This document shows positions 55,179 through 64,000 of a DNA stretch of 64,000 nucleotides, piece after piece. The notes below the pieces were generated by a model that was not told the origin of the DNA, made no database searches, and saw only the letters and a list, made by a program, of their open reading frames with translations. Within the stretch, counting starts at the first letter, position 1. The number at the start of each line of letters is the position of its first letter. The position numbers and the translations under genes were made by a program. The DNA comes from Saussurea involucrata (Eukaryota; Streptophyta; Magnoliopsida; Asterales; Asteraceae): the NCBI GenBank assembly GCA_033807775.1, contig CM066322.1, positions 21,751,001-21,815,000 on the forward strand, given 5' to 3'.

Positions 55179-56460
55179 TATGTCGACTTATAAACGAATA
55201 ACGACACACTGCTTTATCAAAAAAGTAAAAAGAATATGTCGGCCATTTATCGAAAAATAATTTAGTTGTGGAGAGTGATGTCATGCTGACATCAGGTCTT
55301 CTAGAAAGGGTAATTTTGTAATTTCTAGAAATCCCTGTGTGTGCTGTCGATGGACTGCGGTGAACCGGGGTCAGTACCATCGTATTCGTCTTTGTCATCG
55401 AGATTTTCGATGATTACCTGGCTGAAATCCTCTTCTCCATCTTCGCCGATGAATGGAAAAACCATGATCCAGCTGTCTTGGGCGAAAATCTGTGTATAAT
55501 GTCCTTCTGCAACTAACCAGTATCTCCTTCCCCAAGGTCTATGAAAAAGATTTATTGATAGCTTTGGTGTTTTTTGACCTTGTGAGATCATCTGTCCTAT
55601 CAGTTGTTGAAGTGGTTCTTTGGTGTTCGTGTCGTTCCACCATGTGAATTCTTGAGTGCATGCGTACTTCTTCAACGCTACTTGTTCATCTTCAAGATGG
55701 CTGATGAAAATACGTTTTCTTGCAGGTCTGCATGTGTGACTACCGGCTTCTGGAAAAGATGCGATAATCTTGCATCCAATTTGTGAACTGAGTGAGTGAG
55801 ACGCCATGTTTCCGGCTGTTAGGATAAACTTTTCTCCAAACTTGTTGAGAAGAGCTTCTGTCTTCGGGTTTAGGCTGAACTCTATGTAATCGATCATTCC
55901 GTTGTGGTAGAAACTCAGGATTTGATCATCTGGCATGTCTGTTTTCTTTAAATTGATTTGTAGGAAGAACATGTTGGTCGGAATCGATCCTCCTTGATGT
56001 AATCTTTGTACTATTGTAACTCCTTTGTAGGCTTTTTCGTGAGGTCCGAACGCCATGTCAATGATGTCTTGTTGAAGCTTGTATAAGAGTAATGGGAACT
56101 CTGTGCATACTTTGCTGGAAACCAACTGTTCAAATTTTTGAAACTACTATACCATTCTTCTTTATTTCTTCAAATATCTGTTGTAGATGCTTCTCATGTT
56201 CCTGTATTGTTTCACTAGCAACTAATATATCGTCAATGTAAACAAGACAGAAATTAAATTTGAGAAATATACTGTCTATAAATCTTTGGAATATAGATGG
56301 TGCGTTCTTGAGTCCAAAACTAAGAACATTCCATTCATACTGTCCTTCTGGACATGTGAAAGCTGTCCACGGTTTGAAGGTTTCTTCAAGCTGTAGCTGA
56401 TTATATCCTGACTTTAAGTCGAATTTTGAAAATATTTTCTTTTTATGTATTAGATTTAGC
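55179..56460 (-). pseudogene. Second partial viral copy: transactivator 3' part joined to an RT piece
   Basis: 55179-56135 repeats the transactivator 3' region (counterpart 46958-47914) with a few substitutions. It does not carry the stop seen at 47620-47622 in the longer copy. At about 56136 it jumps to a 320-bp RT segment (counterpart 49719-50038, including YIDDI) in the same orientation. The junction shows only two or three bases of shared sequence. The end at 56460 meets Gypsy internal DNA. Confidence 0.9.
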
Positions 56461-59400
56461 GTTGAGGAATAGGTCAGTAAGATCCCTGAAGGATAGACCG
56501 AGCTCCATTGCTTGGGGAAGTGTCGTGTAAGAGTCACTATGATGCGACGTATGTAGACATCGTAGAGAAGAAACGTTGTAAAGAATGTTATGAGTCGTCT
56601 AGGGGTAGCTCTTCGTGGATTCGGAGAGGATGAATGTTTGAGTTTGGGTATGACTCCTGTTTCGAGTGAGTCCCAGTTCTAGAAATCTCGGAATAGAGCA
56701 GCCAGGATGGTAAGGATAGACCGTGTCGAAATCTTGAAAGTGTCAATGGAGCCCTGACTTTTAGTCGAGCTTTTCATTGGCAGGACAAATGGAATAAGAT
56801 GCTCCTAGTGAATTGAAAGCATGCAGAAGTAGAAAGTGAGGTAGTCGATCAAAGCGAAAATAGTGTGAAATGGTTGAGTAAGTAAGATGTGGAACGCATG
56901 TACATCAAATTAGTGCTTGACCAAGAGGACGACCCTTGGTCGTAAGTGGAGTATCGAGGATAAGCTGCGTGAGTAAAGCGGTTGACCTCGTTGAGTGAGT
57001 AGTCTTCTATTGCAAATAGAGTCTCGTGCGTGGCGTTCTTTTATGTAACATGAAATTTTCACGATTTAAAATAAAAATGTAAATGTCAACTTTGAACAAA
57101 ATGAGTCAGCTTGTACGAGTGCACGTTTAAAGAATAAGCGATTTCAGTACGTCGCACATTGAAATTTCAAGGTTAACGATTTGCAAAATATTCCACTCTT
57201 TTAATGATAAGTTAAACTGTTACAAAAATGATCAAGAAAATGGTTACCTGCAATTCACTTATAACCAAAATGCTTATTGACCTTTTGATATCATACAACT
57301 GAGTGTGAGAACCGACTGGTTTACTTTGTGTCGGAAATTCTTTCAGAATTGTCTCATACGAAAAGATTTTTATGCAATATATTACTCTCGTAATAACATT
57401 GTTCGAATTGAGCAAGATTGAGGTTCACGGAAAGATGCATGCCAACGGTTCTCGAATCGTCGTGCAGGGTTTTGAAGTTATAAGAGTGATGGGGTCACAG
57501 GTACCCGAGTTGTTTCTAAATGTTGTTTACTTAAAATGATAAGATGTACGAAATGATTTATCTATTGCGTTGTTATGCATGAAGGCTATGAACTCACTGG
57601 GTCGTAGAGTATTACGTCTTAAGCTAAGGAAGAACTCCGAGAGCGGGGATGAGTTGGTCAAGTCAGGGGAGGACGTATGTAGTTTTGGTATATGTGTTTA
57701 AGAGGAGAGTTGGACCTTGGAAGAGTCGGGAATGGATTTTAGTGTCAGGTGTATGAGGGTTTGTACCTTTGCTCGGTGACTGAGAACACAGTTGCCGAGG
57801 GGCGATGGTGTCCGGAGGAAGGACTAGGAGTCATCAAGGTATCGGTTTTAGCAACTCTTTATGGGTAGTGTTGTGAAGCAGGAATGAAAGGTCCACGGTG
57901 TGGGTCATGAGTTTCGAAGGGAGACTGGTAATATTGATGTTACATGAGTAAGTTTCGAAATAAGGGCGACGGATTATAAAGTTAACTATGAGGTGTAGGG
58001 AGGAATAGGTCCCGTAAGGAACTCATGTTAAAGGATAGGTTAAGGAAGTAATTGAGGGTTGTCTTTTGTTGTTGAAGTCGGCAACGGTGTATGTTGGCCG
58101 AGGCCGAAGACTCAAACCAGATGAGTGTAAGTTGATAGAATATCTTGTAGAGGTGTTAAATTAGTAAGAGACTGTTGTTGTTGAATAGGCGTTCTATTTA
58201 CGAGGTGAGGAGGGTCCGTAGAAGGACAAGATGTGTAACACCAGCGGAGTGAGTGTAGACTATACCAGTCAGTAAGAGAATGTGTCGTGTCTAAGAAAGG
58301 ACTCGGATCATAAAGAGCTAGCTAGGATGTTTGTGTTTGAGCTAAGTGTGAACTCGTGAGTCATAGTTCAACAAATTGGGGGAGAACTAAGTAGCGAGAC
58401 AGACTCGATTGTAGTACACGGAAGAATATGAAGGAAATGATGAATTGTATACGAACGAATAGTAGCTTCAATTGCCAAGATATATGTGTCAGCCAATGAT
58501 GTAGTAAGGCGATGTTAGAAGGATGAAGGATTAGAAGGAAGCCCTTTTGGGATTTCGGGTAGAGTGTACGTTTTGCAATCCCAGCTATTGAAGTACGTGG
58601 TTTGTAAGTTGGTGTTTATTTTGACTGTTATCGGAATGGAATGTCGGGGCAGGATTGGGTGATTGCCCCGCTGTGAGACCAAGCTTTGTGGTTATGTATG
58701 TTGTTAAGTATATCCTTGAAGGCAGAGTAAGCTTAAAGAAGATGATGAATAGATTAGTCGAGCTGTAGTATAGTAGACGAGAAATCGTTAAAGAATAAAA
58801 ATTGTTCCTTATGCGTGAGGGAATGATCCTAGGAGGAAATAGTTGGAAATTTTGGTTATGTTTAAGGAATGACATGATGATGATTGTGGGTCGGAGTGGT
58901 AGTATGATCATTAGTTGATTTGAAAGGTCATGATAGAGGATGTGTTACAATTCTGGGGGAAGTGTTGTTGGGATTAACACACTGATTGTTAAAGAATTAT
59001 TTAAGGTAAATTTAAGTAAGAAAGTCGGGATGACGATATTCATACATCTGTCTGATTCTATGATCATGATGGATTATTAGAGTGAATAGGGGACGTTACT
59101 AAGAAACACACTTTGGGGTTATTGGAAGTTTACAGAGTACGAGGGTTGTGTTAGTCAAAATGTGGTGGGATAGATGTGAAATCCTTAAAGAATGTGAACT
59201 GTTGCTTATATGTGAAAGAAATGTCTGAGAAGGTAAAAGTTGGAGATTAAAGAATGTGTAGTGACGTCGAACACTGGTCTTGTTTCAAGACGGCTTGGTT
59301 GAATGCCTTAAGATAAGATCTTGATGCAACTGTTTGGTTGTGTAAGTAATGAGAAAGCGGTGTCATCATGTGGAAAGGTCGGGAGAGAGGGGCAAGTAAT

Positions 59401-60388
59401 GTTTGGTGAGCAGTGCTCCACGCTAACGTGGGGAAGGTGTAGATAGTATGTCAGAATAATTGAGTAATTTGGAAGTAGTAAACTTGACAGTATTGCCGAA
59501 AGGTACAGTACTGTGTAGATTGTCGTTGATAAGTGTGCGAACCGTTGGAAAGAATGTTGAGGAAGGAAATTGTGTATGTTTTGTAAGGGAAGGAGTGGAT
59601 GAGACAACTGAATGAATTAAGTTAGTGACGTTGTGAGAAATGTTTAAATGAATCGGTCGCGCGGTGATTAAACTAGTGAGAATAGTATGGTGTGACCATG
59701 GTTACTCCTCCCAGTTGAGTGGGGATAACCGGAGTTATGTTTTTACGATTAGACGAACGTGACAATCAGCGAGGAATGGTCGTGTTTTCAGGATAGGTTT
59801 AATTCGAGTAGGTGGACACTTCAGCAATGTGTTGGAGGTTCCTACTCTTAGTTGCGTATGAGCCTGGAGCGGTGAAGTGATGAGGATATGAGAGATGGTT
59901 GACGAACGGTGGTCGAGGTGGTCTGAGTAAGGGAAATGTTGACCGCATAGATGATTTTTGGTTGAGGGAAATGATCTAGGATTGATTTTATTGCGACGAA
60001 GGAACTCTGGGTTGTAAGTTGTCGGGACGTACGGGTTTGACCTGGTGCCAAGCTGTCAAGTGTGTGTTTTGCCTCTTGGTAAGTGAATACTATGTTGTGA
60101 CGGGGATCTAGCCAGGTTCCTCCTTAAAGGAAGAATAGATTCTTGAGAAGCCTTAGTTAATCTTCCGTTGACAAGACCGATCGGGTAGGAACAATAGCCT
60201 ACGAGTTCGAAGTACTGTAAGAATTGAAGGAAGTGTACCCATTGTTTATTGTTTCGAATTTTAATAAGGCGGTTGACTGAGTTAGAAGTGGCATTACCTT
60301 GTGGAAGTGTTAGTCGTGGTGTGAGCTTGTTGCCGCGTCATTTCCAATGAGGAATTCCGGGGACGGAATTCTTTTAAGGAGGGAAGGT
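56461..60388 (+). other. Gypsy internal region without coding capacity
   Basis: 3.9 kb rich in G, A and T on the plus strand, with stops in all frames. I cannot recognise integrase, RT or a chromodomain. The minus-strand frames of 70-110 codons here are by-products of low C content. The last 30 bp (GGAATTCCGGGGACGGAATT, then AAGGAGGGAAGGT) are the conserved 3' end and polypurine tract (60376-60388). It behaves like the non-coding interior of a large retrotransposon derivative. Confidence 0.6.
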
Positions 60389-62210
60389 TGTAATAACCCA
60401 AATGCTTGCAATAAAGAAAGGCTTGGTGGCCAAATTAAGAAGAATGAAAGTTTACTTAAAGGGGCCTTATTGAAGGGGTGTATTTGATTGTTGGGCCCAA
60501 ATCCCTAGGGCAACCCTCACTTAGTGTAAAAAATCAGTATTATTTCCCATTGTTTGACTGTTGGCGGCTGTGCTGAGAAAGGAAGAAGAAGGAGACGATT
60601 TTGGTGTATCTTGTTGTGTGGGGTTTGAGTTTTGTGCAAGAAGAAATTTCTGTTCAGGTAATCATCCACACCTCATTAACATTTCTCAATTCGTGGGTTT
60701 TCTCTCCTCTGTGGGTTGTCTAAATCGAAAATGGTGAAATCAGATGGGATTCCCACCTGACTTTGCCATTATCGAAGGGTTTAAACCTCTGATTTCATCT
60801 TTCTGATTTTCGAACAAATTGGGGTGTTAGTGGATTCGAATTTAATGGCAAGAAGGGGGTGTAAGTGCAAATGATTCTTGAGATTTTGGATTATGAATCA
60901 GACTTGTTTATTTCAGAACAAAACCTTTCAGATTAGATTTTGTAGAAAATAGATAGGGTTTGTTGTTGGTATAGACTATAGCTATCTAAAATCGATTTTT
61001 GAAATAAAGGTCAGAGTTAAGCGAGTTTGGATAAGTGATCTGAGGTAAGAGACGATGAACAGTGTCGGAAGGATACTTTTCGCAAGGGTCTACTGCGAAA
61101 AGTGCTACTTTTCGCAGAGGCCTGTTGCGAAAAGTATGGTTTTCGCAGGCGTAGGTTGCGAGAAGTTCAGAGGTGCCCTAGGCTAGAGACTAAGTTCATA
61201 ACTCGCAACCATGGGTTGCGCAAACCATAGAATTCGCAAGTGCTGCTTGCGAAAAGTGTGGTTTTCGCAGGCTTAGCTTGCGAGTTCTTCAGCTTGCGCA
61301 AACTGAGAGTCTAGCGAGTTTCAGAGCAGTATGAGAGAGGAGTCTATGTCAGGGTCAGTTCATTGTGGGACTAGAGAGCCTGATAATTCTGATTCATAAA
61401 TAGGTACGTGGGACGGACAAGAGTGTAGAGACGGACAAGAGTGTAGAGACGGACATCGTATCAGGTGAGTTCCCTAAACCTCTTTACGACGTAACTGTTA
61501 AATGACTCTTTTACTGTTTATGGTTTTAAAACGCATGAAATATTTATGAACTTATATGCATGAAGGAAAGAAATGAATGTTTGATATGATGATGCGCATG
61601 ATTTATGAAGAGTCAAATGTTTTATGAATCGTATGTGCATGTTATGTGATGTCGGTCTGTACTGTGGGATCAATGAGCCTCGGGATCTGATGATTCCTTG
61701 GTTTGGCATGACGAGACGGTAGGTTGGAATTCGTTTCCTCCTAAGCGGGTATCGGGGAGTCTGCTTGGGCCCCGATACGAGAGGGCGAAAGGGGAGTCTG
61801 CTTGGGCCCCGATCGCAAATGGTTAAGTGATCCATTACACAGTGCAGTACCATGTATGATGACTTGTTATGCATTTTAACAAATGATTTTATATTAAACA
61901 TGTTCTTTTATGGAGGGAATTCACTAGGCCTTTTTGGTCTAACCCTCGCTTTTCAAAACTAAACAATTTTCAGGTAAGCGAGCTTCAGGCTCGAGTGTTA
62001 GGGATTAAAGGCAGAAGGATCGTGGCTTGGAGATAGAGCGACTCCAAGATAGATGATTAACCTTAGTCTAGAGCTCGGCTGTGGGTAGTTAGACTTCCGC
62101 TGTCATTTTGTTAAGCTCATATATTCAATGTATTGGTCAATCTTTTCTTTTGGCATTGTAAAACGCTCAGTTTATGGTTTATCGTATGATCTACTTTCGG
62201 GGATGTTACA
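60389..62210 (+). repeat. Gypsy right LTR
   Basis: 1822 bp, TG..CA ends. It differs from the left LTR by about ten substitutions by eye, an extra 18-bp unit (GACGGACAAGAGTGTAGA repeated at about 61414-61449) and one single-base gain. Confidence 0.95.
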
Positions 62211-62215
62211 TTGGA
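62211..62215. repeat. 5-bp target duplication (TTGGA), right
   Basis: Pairs with 30546-30550. Confidence 0.95.
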
Positions 62216-62795
62216 TAGCTCCATAATGGGTGCACACATACAATTCTGAAATTTACAATAAAAATAAATAAACATATTTATCAAATAACATAAAAATAAA
62301 TTATTTTGGGCTATAAAGAGTAGTCAATATGCACCTGGCTTTGCAAAGCTGAAATGGCCTGAGGATGTGCTTCTGAAAGTCTGCAAAAGAGGCTTACACT
62401 CATCCCATTTTCCCTAGCTTCAGTACTCTGGGATATGAGGATGTCAAAACTGTTGTTTTAGTTGTATTTGACCAGAAAATTAAAAAAGATACATAAAGAA
62501 GATAAGTACCTACACAAGTGGGGGCAATTGATAATGATCTCCCACAAGTACAAACATTGATGCAATTATGCAAACATCAAAGGTCCCAATGAGACCTATA
62601 AAGAAAACCCCATTGTCAGGTAATTCTGTTTTTCTTTATAATATATCTTATATTAAAAAACCCAACATGAAAAGATGATCGAACAAAAGAGTTACATACT
62701 GGAAGTTGAAGTGTGATTTGTCCAGCTTCATCCATAATGCATACATCAAATTTCTTGTGAGAAAGGAGTGGGCTGGTTATTGCACATAGCATACC
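62211..62795 (-). pseudogene. DNA2/JHS1 helicase fragment, upstream part
   Basis: Exons on the minus strand: about 62795-62700 with SPLLSHKKFDVCIMDEAGQI (Walker B DEAG), about 62603-62519 with ASMFVLVGDHYQLPPL (motif III), 62427-62335 with STEARENGMSVSLFCRLSEA, and 62245-62211 with CAPIMELSN, which is cut by the Gypsy element and continues at 30550. These are ATPase motifs of DNA2, the helicase-nuclease that trims Okazaki fragments and stalled forks. The Walker A (GKT) exon and the nuclease domain are absent, so this is a captured fragment and not the host gene. One splice junction (after LPPL) looks slightly damaged. Confidence 0.85.
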
Positions 62796-62819
62796 TCTGA
62801 CCAGCAGGAAGCTTACAAA

Positions 62820-63550
62820 TCTTTAATTGCACACATTACTGTCAGCAGAAGTTACAAACATATAAGGACCTCTCCCTGCAACAACAAATATATCTCAGTT
62901 AGACATTTTTACAAACAGTTTGTGTGCATAATGAATTCACGTCTTACCGTACAGCAACCGTAAGCAGAATGGGTTTACCTTCATCATTATCATCATCCTT
63001 GTTTTCCGCAATTCCCATCATCATTTCGTACAGACAACGTTTCACATGATTTCGACTAATAGATTGAAAAAGATTGAGAATTTGTGTTATATCTGATTTG
63101 GGTTTCGCATAATTTCTACCAATAGTTGAAAAGATTCAGAATTTGTGTGATTTCTGATCTGGGTTTCACATAATTTCTACTAATAAATTGAAAAGATTGA
63201 GAATTTGCGTGAAATCTGATTTGGGTTTCGCTGAATTTTTGTGTGCGTTTGGAAATCCTGAACACGGTACATCTCGAACTCACCTTCATCATCATCATCA
63301 TCATTCTGCAAAGAAAGACCAAAGGGTAGTTGCGAAAATGAATATGTAATGAGAAACAATAATCGAACCAAAATAAACAAACCTTGGTAGCTATCACGGA
63401 ACTTTTCCATCCTTCACGCCGTTGCCACGTGAAGAACAAAGGTAGAGGAGTGAACGGGGTTTGAGAGAAAAGTAGGAGCCATTTGAGGATTAACAGAAGC
63501 GAGACACTTGATTTTGTGGAGAAGAAGACGGAAGGGAGAGGGCGTGTCAT
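62820..63550 (-). other. Helitron 2 5' part with unidentified exon-like pieces
   Basis: The minus-strand segment around 63400 (frame GVKDGKVP / MEKFRDSYQ) ends at a GT donor, and an acceptor follows at about 63307 before an Asp-rich frame (NDDDDDEGEFEMY). A second Asp-rich stretch lies at about 63000. The piece may be another captured gene or the leader of the DNA2 fragment. I do not recognise it. Confidence 0.35.
63060..63240. repeat. Three tandem units of about 61 bp
   Basis: AAAAGATTGAGAATTTGTGT, then ATCTGATTTGGGTTTCGCAT, then AATTTCTACCAAT, is repeated three times with substitutions. Confidence 0.85.
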
Positions 63551-63660
63551 GAGCCAAGGGGAACTGCTCCCATTGATCGTGGGGTTAGAAAAAACTGAAT
63601 CTTAGAAAAACCGTATGTTGAAAATAACTGCTCACTATTCTTTTTATAAAGGAGTATAGA

Positions 63661-64000
63661 TAGACATAACTAACTCATTTAGATCAAAAAAAAAATTGGT
63701 GGGTCCTTCCCTCTTCCTCACCCATTTTTGTCAACCAAAATTTTGTAGTAAAACTCAACTAATCCAACACATTTTAAATCATCTGATATTATATTTATGT
63801 GTTGCTTATTTATGTTCTTATGATCATCTCTCTTTTTATTGATGTTGTTACTTTTTATTTTAATAAAATTTTGCATATCCCTGCATCGTTTGAATATAAA
63901 CCACTAATGCATAAGATGGTTTTTAAAAGCCAAGAACAAAACAAACTCATAAAATTAGCATTGATAGGGATGATTAGAGATGGCCAAACAAACACAACAC
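63661..64000. other. AT-rich flank outside Helitron 2, nothing recognised
   Basis: Short low-complexity sequence to the end of the window without gene or repeat features. Confidence 0.4.

Larger units (their letters stand above)
45498..56460 (-). mobile_element. Endogenous pararetrovirus (Caulimoviridae), rearranged, about 1.2 genome lengths
   Basis: Without the solo LTR inside it, the insert holds one genome equivalent of about 8.2 kb (45498-45914 plus 46958-54764) followed by a second partial copy (54765-56460). On the minus strand the order is primer site, two short frames, movement protein, capsid-polymerase, transactivator, intergenic promoter/leader. The left edge falls at the primer-binding region, where the open circular virion DNA has a discontinuity; the right edge falls inside RT. 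It sits in the 5' part of the Gypsy internal region, near GCGCTATGGCTGGG. Two of the three large frames each contain a stop codon and the second copy is chimeric. It is a fossil integration and not an element with its own integrase. The genus is not assigned. Confidence 0.92.
30551..62210 (+). mobile_element. Tekay-like Gypsy LTR retrotransposon without gag-pol, host of nested insertions
   Basis: The LTRs begin TGTAATAACCC and end GGGGATGTTACA. An initiator-Met tRNA primer site follows the left LTR, and AAGGAGGGAAGGT precedes the right one. A sequence close to GGAATTCCGGGGACGGAATT just before the polypurine tract is typical of chromovirus (Tekay/Del) 3' regions. The internal region should hold gag-pol but shows no protease, RT, RNase H or integrase frame of Gypsy type. 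What remains is a 5' piece (32354-32655) and 3.9 kb on the right (56460-60388). The LTRs differ at only about ten positions by eye plus an 18-bp unit gain and a 1-bp indel. The element therefore probably moved recently using proteins from another copy. Confidence 0.88.
26815..63660 (-). mobile_element. Gene-capturing Helitron (Helitron 2), interrupted by a Gypsy insertion
   Basis: The 5' end on the minus strand is TCTATACTCCTTTATAAAAA at 63660, preceded by A. The 3' end at 26815 has the hairpin CCCGCTGCATCGCGCGGG, then TACGATGA and CTAG, followed by T. Both ends match Helitron 1. After removing the 31.66-kb Gypsy element the Helitron is about 5.2 kb. It contains exon sets from at least three unrelated host genes (lipase, SGF29, DNA2), all on the Helitron's own strand, with introns and splice sites kept. 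This is typical of DNA-level capture by rolling-circle elements. No Rep/helicase of Helitron type is present. A second hairpin-like GTACCCGCGAGCGATGCG at about 26909-26931 may be an older or duplicated end. Confidence 0.78.

Noticed and set aside
58585..60051. Minus-strand frames of 67-108 codons in the Gypsy interior
   Set aside because: Low C content on the plus strand leaves few minus-strand stops; composition is Ser/Thr/Leu/Ile-rich without domains.
29940..62795. Functional DNA2/JHS1 gene
   Set aside because: The Walker A exon, nuclease domain and QGRDK exon are missing, a 31.7-kb element splits an exon, and the piece lies between Helitron ends.

Overview
The window looks like nuclear DNA of a flowering plant, most likely a eudicot. 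The signs are plant-type spliced exons with GT..AG borders, an intact U6 snRNA gene with a plant upstream sequence element, an SmB gene with a telo-box leader, Helitrons, MITEs, a Sirevirus-type Copia element, a Tekay-like Gypsy element and an endogenous caulimovirid. The family cannot be proven from this sequence. I saw only two host genes that look functional: U6 snRNA (5016-5117, minus) and the spliceosomal core protein SmB (12381-13220, minus). Nearly everything else is mobile or decayed DNA.

Region 1-11.4 kb: a mosaic of locally duplicated blocks around the U6 locus, with two decayed U6 copies. It is peppered with small DNA transposons: a hAT-type MITE with target duplication, two Tourist MITEs, and a 1.84-kb PIF/Harbinger element that inserted into the second Tourist copy and carries a Myb/SANT-like ORF with one nonsense codon. 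Region 11.4-13.3 kb: SmB with a foldback hairpin just downstream. Region 13.3-21.1 kb: AT-rich DNA in which three different MITEs and a complete 4.1-kb Helitron sit in or beside (TA)n tracts, followed by a minisatellite. Region 21.2-26.8 kb: plus-strand gene fragments (ACD11-like GLTP, a CDPK EF-hand), possibly in a third Helitron.

Region 26,815-63,660 is best read as one minus-strand Helitron of about 5.2 kb of its own sequence. It has captured pieces of at least three genes in the same orientation (an alpha/beta-hydrolase lipase, the SAGA subunit SGF29, and the helicase/nuclease DNA2/JHS1). It was later split inside a DNA2 exon by a 31.7-kb Gypsy insertion (30,551-62,210) with a perfect 5-bp target duplication. 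The Gypsy element has nearly identical 1.8-kb LTRs but no recognisable gag-pol, so it was probably moved in trans. Inside it lies an endogenous pararetrovirus, a little over one genome length, rearranged and with stop codons. Inside the viral leader lies a Sirevirus-type Copia element with gag, pol and a large env-like ORF. A microhomology-bounded duplication of about 12.8 kb then placed a solo-LTR version of the junction next to the full-length one.

The genes do not form a pathway. The organising principle is nesting: captured host exons in a Helitron, Gypsy in the Helitron, pararetrovirus in Gypsy, Copia in pararetrovirus, then duplication.
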